A DNA stretch of 64,000 nt from Saccharomycopsis crataegensis (lineage: Eukaryota; Ascomycota; Saccharomycetes; Ascoideales; Saccharomycopsidaceae): NCBI RefSeq assembly GCF_037102585.1, contig NW_027043821.1, forward strand, positions 124,001 to 188,000. Reading direction: 5' to 3'. Below the pieces are notes generated by a model that saw only the letters and a program-made list of their open reading frames with translations, was not told the DNA's origin and did not search any database. Made by a program: the position numbers and the translations under genes. This document shows, piece by piece, positions 29,041 to 38,993 of the stretch (its first letter is position 1; the number at the start of each line of letters is the position of its first letter).

Positions 29041-30363
29041 ATGACGAAAACTCTTATCATTGATAATGGATCATACAGTGTCAAAATAGGCTATGCTACA
29101 GATGACCTCAACTGGTCGCCGCACATTATTTCCAATTCGATAGTCAGAACTAAGGATAAGCGTCTTATTCTCGGAGACTTGGTCGACCGGAATCAAAATA
29201 TTAGTGGATGTTTCTTCAAACGACCATTCGAGAGAAATCAGCTAACCTCATGGGAAACTGAAAAACTAATTTGGGACTATTGTTTTAATTCAGAAGACTT
29301 GAAGTTACACGTGAATGATTATGGTAATGATCCCAATGATATGAACTTGATTCTTACGGAGGCACCATTTACATTACCGAAGATTACTAAGAATACCGAT
29401 CAAATCATCTTTGAAGAATACGGGTTCAAGAGTTATTATAAGAACATTACATCATCATTTGTTCCGTTTAATTGGGAACAGAACGAAAAATTATACCAAA
29501 CCAACCAGTTGAGCGGAGGAGATGACAAGAAGGTTTATAAAGATTACCAATTAGTGATAGATTCGGGATTTGACTCGACATATATCATTCCAGTGATTTA
29601 CGGTATGGTATATTGGGAGGGGGTAAAAAGGTTGGATATTGGTGGGAGGTTCTTAACGGGATTTCTACGAGAATTGATTTCTTTTAGATACTACGATGTC
29701 ACGGATGAAACCATCTTGGTGAATAATATTAAGGAACAAACGTGTTTTGTACCGATAAATTACAACCAGTCATTGGAGAAATTGAAACAGGAAAAGATAA
29801 GGCTAGGGCCAAGGCCAAAACCTGGATCGATCAATGACAACAGTATGATTGTGGAATATGCTTTACCGGATTATAAAACCACGACTAAAGGTTACTTGTT
29901 AACTGATGAATTGAGGAAAAATATTAACGATGTTGATGAGCTACAGATAATGAGACTTTATGACGAGAGATTTAGCATTCCTGAAACGTTATTTGATCCA
30001 GCGATTGCCACCATCAAGCACCGGAATGGTTTGATTAAAACTATATATGACAGTATTTATAGTTGTCCTGAACTTGTCAGACCGTTGCTTGTGAGTAATA
30101 TTGTGTGCATTGGTGGTAATTTCAAGTTTTCTGGGTTTAAGGAAAGATTACAACTTGAATTGAAGAAAGTTCTACCGGTGGAGTGGGACATTAGAATTGG
30201 GATCGATGAAGATCCTATTGTTTACGGATGGAAGAGTGCCAACTGCTTGGCCACTAATCATATGGAGATGTATGAGAAGTTGTGTGTCAATAAGAGTGAT
30301 TATTATGAGAAAGGCTGGGGTTATGTGAATGAGAAGCTTGGGTGTAAACTAAAAGGATGGTAG
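29041..30363 (+). CDS. ARP6: ARP6, actin-related protein of the SWR1 complex
   Basis: Predicted 440-aa nuclear actin-related protein, a core partner of Swc6 in the SWR1 remodeller that deposits H2A.Z. Seen: the N-terminal actin phosphate loop IDNGSYSVKIGYA, then Arp6-specific wording: TSWETEKLIWDYCF, TEAPFTLPKITKNTDQIIFEEY, LVIDSGFDSTYIIPV, RLDIGGRFLTGFLRE and ETILVNNIKEQ. The C-terminal NIVCIGGNFKFSGFKERL and EYYEKGWGY match the family end. Length equals that of yeast Arp6 (438). Its 3' end faces the small minus-strand gene at 30509, with T/A-rich runs between. Confidence 0.96.
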   Translation: MTKTLIIDNGSYSVKIGYATDDLNWSPHIISNSIVRTKDKRLILGDLVDRNQNISGCFFKRPFERNQLTSWETEKLIWDYCFNSEDLKLHVNDYGNDPNDMNLILTEAPFTLPKITKNTDQIIFEEYGFKSYYKNITSSFVPFNWEQNEKLYQTNQLSGGDDKKVYKDYQLVIDSGFDSTYIIPVIYGMVYWEGVKRLDIGGRFLTGFLRELISFRYYDVTDETILVNNIKEQTCFVPINYNQSLEKLKQEKIRLGPRPKPGSINDNSMIVEYALPDYKTTTKGYLLTDELRKNINDVDELQIMRLYDERFSIPETLFDPAIATIKHRNGLIKTIYDSIYSCPELVRPLLVSNIVCIGGNFKFSGFKERLQLELKKVLPVEWDIRIGIDEDPIVYGWKSANCLATNHMEMYEKLCVNKSDYYEKGWGYVNEKLGCKLKGW

Positions 30364-30508
30364 AAGGATTACAAGATAATGAACAAAGGCGGATTCCAAA
30401 AAAAAAAAGAAGAAAAAAGATTAATAATATTGAGGTGTAATATAGCGATGATTGTAATATAATACAGTTTTTTTTTTTTTTTTTGTTTTTGTTTTTTGTT
30501 TCCTTCAT

Positions 30509-30844
30509 TTACTTGTAAACTGCTAGAAGTTTATTAAGTTTAGGATCATAAAACAAGTAGACATCAAACTCGTGGTATTTTATAAGCCCAAAACCGTCCT
30601 TGTCAATGATTGCAGAGTTACCCTTTACTATGGTGTATAAATGATAGGCCTGCTCGTTTGGGTCTTGGGTTGAGAAGTAGTTCCCGTAGTAGGTCAAGCA
30701 TAGGCCATCAGAGTAGTCGATATAAAGAGCAGCTTGGGGGTTTTCGATCCCCGATGCGTTGATTCTGGAGGGGATTTTGTTAGTACTAATTGGGTTGGAG
30801 GGGAAGTAACGATGAGGATATACATACATGTGCAGGATATCCAT
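30509..30844 (-). CDS. Uncharacterised small protein, 111 aa
   Basis: Not recognised. It opens with a good ATG (MDILHMYVYPHRYFP) and reads as a compact globular protein rather than low complexity. Alternating beta-like segments (AALYIDYSDGLCLTYYG, AYHLYTIVKG, EFDVYLFYDPKLNKLLAVYK) end with a tidy C-terminus. Aromatic content (Tyr, Phe) is high. No membrane span, metal motif or signal peptide. It lies convergent with ARP6 and divergent from the Ser-rich gene at 31136. It may be a small complex subunit; function cannot be stated. Confidence 0.7.
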   Translation of the reverse strand: MDILHMYVYPHRYFPSNPISTNKIPSRINASGIENPQAALYIDYSDGLCLTYYGNYFSTQDPNEQAYHLYTIVKGNSAIIDKDGFGLIKYHEFDVYLFYDPKLNKLLAVYK

Positions 30845-31135
30845 GGCTGTTCCATAAATTGTGATAATATATCACTATTATTATCGCTACCATCCTTCCT
30901 TACTTATGTTATCGCAGATTTTGTTTGCAAAGCGACGGTGATGGCAACAACCCACCAGGGGCTCACAACCACAACCAGTTACGCAGCCCCGCGCAGCCCC
31001 AACTGACCGGAAAAAAAAAATTTCTCAGCAAAAAAAAAAAACGTCAGTTGGCTATACAAAATACGCCTCAGTCTATCACTGTCACCGATTGTTGGATATA
31101 TTCCTCCCCACCCACCCAGGCACAACGATGGTGTT

Positions 31136-31588
31136 ATGGCCATGACCGAACACTCCTCCCCCAGCCTGCGCTCCTTTCTTCACTCGTCCTCTCCCTCATC
31201 CTCTTTATTACAACCCCCAGCAGCCGCCCCTGTCGCCATCATTAGAGGAACAGCGCCTCCAGCATCACCTGCCCTGTCTTCCTCCACCCCTTTCTCTTTC
31301 TCTTTCTCTTCACAACTAACCCCTCTGCTATCCAGCAGCAGCTCGTTCCAATTCAATATAAACACCAATGCAACCTCGATAATTACCCCTAAGAATCGGA
31401 TGTCGTCTCCAACCTCCCCTGGAATCTCTGATTCTCCCATCCCGATCTTCTTCAATCAATCTAAGATCAGCATGTCAAATAATTCAAAAAAGAGATCCTT
31501 CAGAGACATGGCTGAAGGCGACGAAGAAGATCAATACGGAAGAATCAATGCGTATGACGAGGATTCTGATTTTGAGTTGATTGTTTAA
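31136..31588 (+). CDS. Uncharacterised Ser/Pro-rich protein, about 150 aa
   Basis: Not recognised. Residues 1-110 are Ser/Pro/Ala-rich low complexity with FSFSFSSQL. The C-terminal 45 residues look conserved: PIPIFFNQSKISM, SKKRSFRDM, and an acidic end YDEDSDFELIV. A later in-frame ATG (MSSPTSP, residue 89) could be the true start. A tiny upstream reading frame (ATG at 31128, 5 codons) precedes the first ATG. The basic KKRSF patch could be a nuclear signal. Local base composition is C-rich and unlike its neighbours, which explains the low-complexity protein. Confidence 0.55.
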   Translation: MAMTEHSSPSLRSFLHSSSPSSSLLQPPAAAPVAIIRGTAPPASPALSSSTPFSFSFSSQLTPLLSSSSSFQFNINTNATSIITPKNRMSSPTSPGISDSPIPIFFNQSKISMSNNSKKRSFRDMAEGDEEDQYGRINAYDEDSDFELIV

Positions 31589-31876
31589 CTGACACTATTT
31601 TTCTATTTTACTTCTACATTCTTGATAGATGATACCCCCCATGGCACATATATATATATTATGTTGACATTTCCAACAATTTTATTTTTTTAGCACTACT
31701 TTTTTTTTTTTTTTCGTTTTCTTTTCTTTTCCTTTTTGCTTGTGTTCAGACTTTCAGCTTCTTTCTAATGGTTTATCTTTGGGTTTCTAGTTTTGTTATA
31801 TATTTTAATAATAATACCTTATTTTTCATCCTTCATGATTATTGCACTGCGCGCACTCCGGTGGTAATGTAATGCA

Positions 31877-31920
<44 letters not shown>

Positions 31921-32169
31921 CTTCTTTTGTATTTGTGTGTGCAAGTAAAGTTTGATGAAGATCAATCATTTTTATTCAAGCTTCCTTTATTATACGGCTA
32001 TGTTGATAGGAAGTTAGCGAATACCATATCCACTCATCACTAAAATAATTTAAAGAAAATCTTTGCCTTAAGACTACACACCCCTGACTGAATATTGAAC
32101 CCCCACCCTATTATTACATCACATTAATTTTACCTGATTTGATCTCAATCCCTATATGATCATGTCACT
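31589..32169. other. Intergenic region with T42 run
   Basis: AT-rich spacer upstream of ECM30. It holds short (TA)n, CTTTTCTTTTCC pyrimidine tracts and an unbroken T42 at 31879-31920. No ORF or RNA gene seen. An ATG at 32156 opens an 8-codon frame overlapping the ECM30 start. Confidence 0.55.
31879..31920 (+). repeat. Poly(T) tract, 42 bases
   Basis: Unbroken homopolymer in the ECM30 upstream region. Such runs exclude nucleosomes in yeast promoters; the exact length may be affected by sequencing. Confidence 0.9.
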
Positions 32170-35100
32170 ATGGTGCCTATAGCTGATGAAAAACTAAAAC
32201 TCAAGAAGAAATTTTTCAGACTAGCTCAACCTCCAATCCTTTCTCCCAATGATCCATACTGGAATTTCCTCTGGAGTCATACCTATGACTCGGACGACAT
32301 CTTCCACATCTTAACTGCCAATGACATCAAATATATCAAATCCAAGAACCCCATCAATTTTTACCTGTTCATTAGAATCGTATCAGTAAGGCTAATACAT
32401 TTGGCCAACCATCCTGGCTTCCCCAATACTAGTGATGCCTCAACTAACCAACTTCTAAATTGTTGTCGGTTATTGACCAGATTTTTCCCCTTCATCTTCG
32501 AGGGTCCCAAAGCCAATCGTCAAGAAATGGAAATTTTTTGGCAACGAAATAACAATGACAATTATCTCCCTGAAGATTTGAAATACCATAATACCACCAA
32601 TTCCATGCTGTCTACGTCCCCCAATACCGCAACAGTTGGCTCAATCACCCCTCCAAATTCTCTATCCAATATGGTTAACGATAGTGCCAGTATGAATGTC
32701 AATATCCACAATTCCGACCAACTATCGGAAACAAATTCAAAAAAAGTAGTAATCAATGGAGATGGATCTTACAAGAAATTCAAATTACCATTGGGGGCAC
32801 AACTTGTGCATGTTTGCATAGATCTATTGTTTACTAAACATTTTACAATAATGGAAGAGAACATGCACTTAAAAGGCAGAGACTTTCAACTCTGGGAGCC
32901 TGGAATTGGCCAGAATGGGAAATTTAAGGCTCCTGAATTTCTTATAGATGCTAATAGGTTGGAAATTATACGATTACTAGTAGTCTTGTGTTCTAAGACC
33001 CTATATTCCTCTCCTCAAAAAATCGTCGACAATGGGTCCAAATTTCTCACAGCCTTGGTGACTTCCCTACCCAAAATGAAGTTATTAGCCTTTATTTGCT
33101 CATTATTAAATATCTCAATCAGAGAGTGCTCCTTCTCGTCGTTTGATAACCCAATTAATGAGCCACGTTACTTATTAGCAACATATTCAGTCCAATTATT
33201 TGCGTTGACCCTAAGTTATGCAATCCCTAGTGAGGATATTGATTTTGTGAAAAACCTAAATATTATCAACCCAGGATCAGAAAACTCTCAAATATTCCCT
33301 CCAAGTAATTTAGTAAGATTATATCTTTCAAAATTACACAAGCCAAGCGAGTTACAATACATTATCAAGAGTTATTTGCAATTTCTACAAAAACCAATGA
33401 TTGATTTAAAAAACACCTTAGATTCACCATCAAGGTTCAATTTGCTTCTAAAAAGTTCAGAAGCTGCAGATTTTCCAAAACTGAAGAAAATCCCCTCTTG
33501 GACTGCAGAAGTCATCATGATTTTATGGGAATTGATCCAATGCAACAAAAGTTTTGTGAAGTTTCTAGTCCTAGCAAAGAATTCCAAAACTGAAGAATTC
33601 TTTTCCAATGAAATTTTCGTTACATTATCATATTATATTTTTGCTTATGAGAGCAGCTCGCAAAACCAAAGCACAAAGAGGATTATTAGCTATCTCATTT
33701 TATATATGACGGCAGTGGCTCCCATCTCCAAAAACTTATTGAAAAGAATCAATTTAAAACTCTATGATTTGCTAATTCCAAAAAGCCTCCTTCAAAAATC
33801 CATGATTGAGAATTCAAGCATAGTTACTTATAGAGACTTTGTTGTTTACAAAGTGAGCTGGAAGTTGGTAAATGATGTCAATATGTCCGCTGATTTACTC
33901 ACTCCTACATATTTCGAGTTGTTGTATAACCTTGTTCCAATAACAGTGGTCAATAATAACAATGAAAAAATTAAAAACGATATCAATACCTTTGATGATG
34001 GGTTGTCTTATAATTGTTGTTCCACCTTGACTCAACTAATTATCAAGTTAAGTTCCCGGCTGACGTTATTGGAAAACAAAATGAATCCAGATTTGTTGAG
34101 CCTTTTGATAAGATCAGTTGTGAATGCAATATTGTTCAATAGGTATCATTTGGATAAAGTGAAAATGTTGGTAATTTCAGCGGTAAAAAATGAGAGAACT
34201 TACAGAAATGTATTGCATCTAATTTTGAGCATGATTGATGAAAGCGATGAGCTGGGACACGAATCAACAAGGAATGGGAATGATCATGGCAATGATGATA
34301 TTGATATGACTCTAGCTCAAGAAGATAATTTTCATGATTTAGAATTATATCAGGCATTTAGACCAGTTCAGCCAGTGGGAATGTCTGAAAAAGCTAAAGG
34401 AAAACTACCAATCAATGCATCTTTATCTCAGACTTGGAATGGATCAAAATGTATCAAAATTCTTTTAAGATTCATTGAAATTATGAATGCTGCGAATATT
34501 TCTGGTCTCAAAAATAATACCGATTCATTTGAAACTCCAAAAAGTTTGATGTCAAAGATCATTATTCCCCAAAACATGAACTCGGAAATTATGGGAATTG
34601 ACAATGTAAAAACTTTTCTTGGAAACACCAGAACTTACAAACCGTTAAAGTTCAATTGGTCAGCAGTATCTTTAGGATGGTATCTTAGTGTATTGTGGGG
34701 GAAAATATTTATCACTGAGGAAGCAGTGCATTTTGAGTTTGAAGATGCCAGTGTCAATGGCAGTGGGTTGTTGCCAAGTGGCCTAGTATCTAGTCTCGAA
34801 GGTTTTTGGATTGGTAATGACAATGGTATGGTATCTGAACATGATGGCAGCACTTCTAATTTACCAACATCAACCGTCGGACGGCTTTTCCTGAGATTTG
34901 GTTGGGAAAATAAACAAGACGGACTGAAGGAAAATGGGGACGACTCTATCTCCAAGAAGGCAAATGAGCTGGATCACTTACAAAAAGTCATTATGAATAC
35001 CAATTTTTTCAAGCACACAAAGGTCACTTTATTTAAAATAAAGTCTGCAAACTCAGAAAAGTCAGTTAGGAACTTTAGTATACCCCCTGTTGATAAAGAT

Positions 35101-35238
35101 GGTCATGATCTTGATGCCAATAATATATTTAGTTTAGATAATATGACCAATAATCTTATGAACCATTTCTCGATGTTAAGGGGAGCAAATATATTGAAGA
35201 CAACTGAAGAAACCAAGAAATACAGAGATGGTGATTAG
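32170..35238 (+). CDS. ECM30: ECM30/HID1-family Golgi trafficking protein
   Basis: Predicted 1022-aa protein of the Hid1/Ecm30/Dymeclin-like family, peripheral Golgi proteins needed for late-Golgi sorting. Seen: the family N-terminus FFRLAQPPILSPNDPYWNFLW, followed by FLFIRIVSVRLIHLANHPGFP and CCRLLTRFFPFIFEG. Long helical stretches (LVHVCIDLLFTKHFTI, LRLLVVLCSKTLY-like) follow through the body. Acidic and Asn-rich linkers around residues 150-200 and 695-720 are probably disordered. No membrane span or signal peptide. The start is the first in-frame ATG, in a context overlapped by a short upstream frame at 32156. Length fits yeast Ecm30. Confidence 0.88.
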   Translation: MVPIADEKLKLKKKFFRLAQPPILSPNDPYWNFLWSHTYDSDDIFHILTANDIKYIKSKNPINFYLFIRIVSVRLIHLANHPGFPNTSDASTNQLLNCCRLLTRFFPFIFEGPKANRQEMEIFWQRNNNDNYLPEDLKYHNTTNSMLSTSPNTATVGSITPPNSLSNMVNDSASMNVNIHNSDQLSETNSKKVVINGDGSYKKFKLPLGAQLVHVCIDLLFTKHFTIMEENMHLKGRDFQLWEPGIGQNGKFKAPEFLIDANRLEIIRLLVVLCSKTLYSSPQKIVDNGSKFLTALVTSLPKMKLLAFICSLLNISIRECSFSSFDNPINEPRYLLATYSVQLFALTLSYAIPSEDIDFVKNLNIINPGSENSQIFPPSNLVRLYLSKLHKPSELQYIIKSYLQFLQKPMIDLKNTLDSPSRFNLLLKSSEAADFPKLKKIPSWTAEVIMILWELIQCNKSFVKFLVLAKNSKTEEFFSNEIFVTLSYYIFAYESSSQNQSTKRIISYLILYMTAVAPISKNLLKRINLKLYDLLIPKSLLQKSMIENSSIVTYRDFVVYKVSWKLVNDVNMSADLLTPTYFELLYNLVPITVVNNNNEKIKNDINTFDDGLSYNCCSTLTQLIIKLSSRLTLLENKMNPDLLSLLIRSVVNAILFNRYHLDKVKMLVISAVKNERTYRNVLHLILSMIDESDELGHESTRNGNDHGNDDIDMTLAQEDNFHDLELYQAFRPVQPVGMSEKAKGKLPINASLSQTWNGSKCIKILLRFIEIMNAANISGLKNNTDSFETPKSLMSKIIIPQNMNSEIMGIDNVKTFLGNTRTYKPLKFNWSAVSLGWYLSVLWGKIFITEEAVHFEFEDASVNGSGLLPSGLVSSLEGFWIGNDNGMVSEHDGSTSNLPTSTVGRLFLRFGWENKQDGLKENGDDSISKKANELDHLQKVIMNTNFFKHTKVTLFKIKSANSEKSVRNFSIPPVDKDGHDLDANNIFSLDNMTNNLMNHFSMLRGANILKTTEETKKYRDGD

Positions 35239-35875
35239 CCTGGTTAGAGTTTTAGAAAGGCTATTTTAGATTTCTCATACCCATGGCTCTATGTTTTTTC
35301 TCCTACTTGAGTTGAAAAATTCAAATTAGGGCAAAAAAAAAAATAAATAAAATAAAGAATACAAGAATCAATTAATAGAATGAGAAAAAGTATCGTAAAA
35401 ATATCATAGTTATCATATAATCAATTTAAATTGATGATCAACTTTGTAATGGAATATACGTACAGAAGAAAAGTATATAAGAAAAAAGAAGAATAAAAGA
35501 ACAAATAAAACAATATATGAGAGAAAGAATATGCGACAAAATGCTCATAGATTCCAAAATTAATTTTGGAGAAACAGAGAGAGGGACAAAAAAAAACGTA
35601 AAAAAAACAAAAAAAAACAGCACGGTAGTAGGAAATTGAAGAACTAAAATAGCAACAAGTTGAAGTAATAGAAAAAGAAGAAAAAAAGAATGACGGGGTA
35701 AAAAAAAAAAGGAATAAATGAAGGGTGGGTTTTGAGGTATTCATATGACTAGAGATATAAGTAAGCAAGACAAACTACGTGATGATCAACATCTTGTACA
35801 GTCAATTTACCCACACCTAGGCACGTAACACCTTTTAATAGAGATAATATATTATCTTCATAATTATCATCATCC
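35239..35875. other. Convergent 3' spacer ECM30-CNA1
   Basis: Very A-rich on the plus strand (GAAAAAAG-type runs between 35400 and 35720). Long T-rich reading frames on the minus strand are compositional artefacts. No gene seen. Confidence 0.6.
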
Positions 35876-37570
35876 TCATCCATCTAAGGGAGTCATGGAG
35901 TCCCTGATTTTCCTCTTCAACCTTTCTTCTTTTTGACTTCTTCTTCTTGTCAATTCAGCAGGGCTTGGTGGGATCGCTTCGTTTTCCAAATCAGCCTTCT
36001 TTGCCTCTTCGAACAGATTAATAGAGTTCTTCAACCCGTCAGGACCACTCAATAAAGCACCTTTTGGTAAGGTACCACCACTTAAAGATTTCAATTGTTG
36101 AACATTTTCCGATTCCTCACGTAAAACTTGGTACATTCTTGCCACTCTACCAATGGCCAAGATCTTTTTACGCAACGCTTGTTTTTTAGCATTGATATCA
36201 TCTTCTGGTGATGAGATGGCTGCTGATTGTAATGAGGCAATCAGAGGAAGTTGAGGTTTAACAGCCGCATCAATTGGACTAGATGGTGCGGTGGTGACAT
36301 CATCAAGGGTTTGAGCAGGCGCGACGGCCAACGGAGTATCTTCATCCAATTCTTCTTCCGAACAAATATTTAAAATTGAAACCAACATATCAGTGACTTT
36401 TTCCCCCACAAATGGTAAAGACCATGTGAAAACATCCATGAAATTTGGTAACCAGTATGGATGTGGAGCACTGTTAAACTGTCTAATATTCATCACATTA
36501 TTTTCATACTTCAATACCGCAGCTTTATTATTATAACTGTCAAGATAGTTTGGCGCACTAAACATTGTTAAGAGAGAAATGAAACCAACGGTGGGGGTTC
36601 TTTTGTACATTCTGTAACCACTATCTTGAGCCTCGTGTGCTCTTATTATAGAAAGTAACCCAGTCCTTTGCAAGAATGCACAGGAAGCTTTATAAGTGAA
36701 AGCATAAGAACAACCTCTGACAGTATTAGCAACAAAATGATTTTCATTTGTGTCGTCATCATAATTTTCAATTGGATCGGCCCACAACAAATCACACATC
36801 AACCCTCTAGTTGGCGGCTCTCTGAATCTGTCAATTCTTCTCAAGTCATCCAAAGTTTTCAATTCCGGACTCAACCCACCATGCACACAGAAAAATTGTT
36901 TGTTCATAACGGCTGCTAGTGGTAGAGAATTAAAAGAATCTAATGCTGCTTCATAAACTGCATTGCTGTATTTATGCAAACATTCCATCTTGAAAGTAAA
37001 GTAGTCTGTCAAATGTTTACATTCATGATTCCCTCGCAACATCCAGAAAGTTTTACGGTAAGTTAACTTCAAACTGTACAAGTACAACAAGCATTCAATG
37101 GAAAAATTCCCTCTGTCGACATAATCACCCAAAAATAAGTACGAAGTATTTGCTGGGTCACCACCAACTTCAAACAATCTCATCAAATCGTAATATTGAC
37201 CATGAACATCACCACACACCGTTACTGGGGCAGGAACGTCCAATAAATTAGGTTCGGTCCGCAATAATTCCGTGGCAGCCTTCAAGATCTTGATCACTTG
37301 GCTTTCATGCAATCTCCCTTCATGGTAGAAATGATTCTTCAAAAATTCGTGATTTGGCAATCCATTAGGCAAAAAAACTTCATCATCCGATGGTTTTCTA
37401 GTCACTGGGGCTGGAACAGATTGAACAATACGATTTTTGGTCGAGACTTCCTTATCTTCCAAAACGAATATCGAAAAGTCCTTCTTTGGGACATTGTGAT
37501 TTTGTTTGTTCTTTAAAGCTCTAAGAGCATTATTAATTTTTTCACTATTATCCTTGGCTAAATCAGACAT
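35876..37570 (-). CDS. CNA1: CNA1, calcineurin catalytic subunit A
   Basis: Predicted 564-aa calcium/calmodulin-dependent Ser/Thr phosphatase (PP2B) that dephosphorylates Crz1 and other stress targets. Seen: metal-site motifs [10 protein letters not shown] (D121, H123), [27 protein letters not shown] and [13 protein letters not shown]; substrate/immunophilin-facing [19 protein letters not shown]; the B-subunit-binding helix near [20 protein letters not shown]; and the basic calmodulin-binding helix [24 protein letters not shown]-terminal autoinhibitory-like region is present ([18 protein letters not shown]). All catalytic motifs are intact. It is divergent from TSR2, sharing a 511-bp promoter. 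Confidence 0.97.
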   Translation of the reverse strand: MSDLAKDNSEKINNALRALKNKQNHNVPKKDFSIFVLEDKEVSTKNRIVQSVPAPVTRKPSDDEVFLPNGLPNHEFLKNHFYHEGRLHESQVIKILKAATELLRTEPNLLDVPAPVTVCGDVHGQYYDLMRLFEVGGDPANTSYLFLGDYVDRGNFSIECLLYLYSLKLTYRKTFWMLRGNHECKHLTDYFTFKMECLHKYSNAVYEAALDSFNSLPLAAVMNKQFFCVHGGLSPELKTLDDLRRIDRFREPPTRGLMCDLLWADPIENYDDDTNENHFVANTVRGCSYAFTYKASCAFLQRTGLLSIIRAHEAQDSGYRMYKRTPTVGFISLLTMFSAPNYLDSYNNKAAVLKYENNVMNIRQFNSAPHPYWLPNFMDVFTWSLPFVGEKVTDMLVSILNICSEEELDEDTPLAVAPAQTLDDVTTAPSSPIDAAVKPQLPLIASLQSAAISSPEDDINAKKQALRKKILAIGRVARMYQVLREESENVQQLKSLSGGTLPKGALLSGPDGLKNSINLFEEAKKADLENEAIPPSPAELTRRRSQKEERLKRKIRDSMTPLDG

Positions 37571-38081
37571 GACTAAGTGATGGGATTTGATTGACAGTAA
37601 TTGAAATGTTATGGGAGATCAAAGTTATATAACAGGGGCAACCGTGTCAATTCAAGGAGAACCAAAAAAAAAAAAAAAGAAAACTTTTGACTTGGACAAT
37701 CGGGAGATTTCAAGATAGAGATTGAAATCAATAGCAGTTGCTTGAAATGGGGAGATTTTCAAATCAAAGAAAGTATTCACTAACAGATTGCAGTGTACTG
37801 GGGATGCCTGAATGATGAGTATTCAACAATAAACAAGTCAGTGGGTAGGGCAGACGACGATGGAGAGATTAAATAAATTTCTCATCACTTTTTCCCGTTG
37901 TGGCATTTTGTGCGCCTTTGCCGGACAGGAGACGGCTCTAGGCCCTCGCTTGTTCCCCCCGACGGCCGCAGCGGAAAAAAAAAAAAAAAATTATCCATAG
38001 AGAAGAAGAGCTTCTTCAGTTTATTAGACATGTTAATGGTGATTGTTTGAAACAGAAACTAAAGAAAAAGATTACGAAATC
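37571..38081. promoter_or_regulatory. Divergent promoter region, CNA1 / TSR2
   Basis: Shared upstream region with a short GC-rich patch (about 37918-37974, CGGCCGCAGCGG) and two A-runs (A16 near 37664, A18 near 37980). A small upstream reading frame (ATG 38030, 6 codons) precedes TSR2. No specific regulator site can be named. Confidence 0.45.
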
Positions 38082-38714
38082 ATGTCTATTGACCATACTG
38101 AATTAGTGGAAGCCCCAAAAGATCAGAAGACTCTCCAGTTCGTTGATGAAAAACAACAGGCTAACTTTGAGCTTGGGGTATCGATGATGATCCACGGCTG
38201 GGATGATTTGAAAACCGCAGTTGATAACCAGTGGGGTGGTCCAGATAGTGAAGAGAAAAGAGACTGGATTTCCAGTATCATTGTGGAATTATTTACTACT
38301 AATAATGCGGTAGATATTTCGCTTATTGAAGAAACTTTGTTGTACGCCATGGTGGATGAATTCCAAGTGGAGATTGAAGATGATTCAGCGTTACTCGTAA
38401 GTAAAAGAATCTTTGACACATACAAGGATTGCCGAGAGAAAAACTACGATAATGTTAGATCATTATATGAAAGATGGCTAAAGAAACAAGAACAAAGACA
38501 GATCAATAGAGTGGTGGTGAATGAAGATCCTCAAAATCCAGATGTCAGTGATGATGATGATGAGGAAGATGTTGAGGAAGATGAAAATATTCCTGCCTTG
38601 GTTGATGGTGACACCGAAATGATGGATATTGATGAAGAGCCTCAACAACCAATTGTTGATGACGATGGGTTTGAATTGGTGCAAAAGAAGGGTAGAAAGA
38701 GTAGACATCATTGA
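38082..38714 (+). CDS. TSR2: TSR2, Rps26 chaperone / pre-rRNA processing factor
   Basis: Predicted 210-aa protein (start ATG at 38082, MSIDHTELVEAP). In yeast Tsr2 escorts ribosomal protein eS26 into the nucleus and onto pre-40S particles. Seen: the family core DEKQQANFELGVSMMIHGWDD, NQWGGPDSEEKRDW and LIEETLLYAMVDEFQVEIEDDS, all closely matching yeast Tsr2 (205 aa). The C-terminal third is acidic (DDDDEEDVEEDE), with the conserved closing GFELVQKKGRK. This acidic tail is the part thought to hold the basic client. Confidence 0.95.
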   Translation: MSIDHTELVEAPKDQKTLQFVDEKQQANFELGVSMMIHGWDDLKTAVDNQWGGPDSEEKRDWISSIIVELFTTNNAVDISLIEETLLYAMVDEFQVEIEDDSALLVSKRIFDTYKDCREKNYDNVRSLYERWLKKQEQRQINRVVVNEDPQNPDVSDDDDEEDVEEDENIPALVDGDTEMMDIDEEPQQPIVDDDGFELVQKKGRKSRHH

Positions 38715-38949
38715 ACATATGATTGTGTTAGTATATTAGTTTTATATCTATTTTTGCTTTGTTTTTTTTTCATTTTAATAAATTTTGGACATTTTTTATC
38801 TGTATGACTTACAACTGTAACTGAATGGTCGTGAAAATTTAAGAAACATTACTTAATTGTAATCTAATAACATGGATTTCCTAATGAAATATATTTTGGA
38901 ACCTCTTGGAAAAAGAGCAGCTTTTTTTTTTTCTCTCTCTATTCAAAAG

Positions 38950-38952
<3 letters not shown>

Positions 38953-38980
<28 letters not shown>
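38953..38980. repeat. (TA)14 microsatellite
   Basis: Perfect dinucleotide run in the 3' spacer between the convergent TSR2 and CHA1, just beyond the CHA1 stop codon. Confidence 0.9.
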
Positions 38981-38986
<6 letters not shown>

Positions 38987-38993
38987 TGTTCAG

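Noticed and set aside
35421-35768. 115-codon minus-strand frame, Phe/Ser-rich
   Set aside because: Composition artefact of an A-rich spacer; no protein-like conservation signals.
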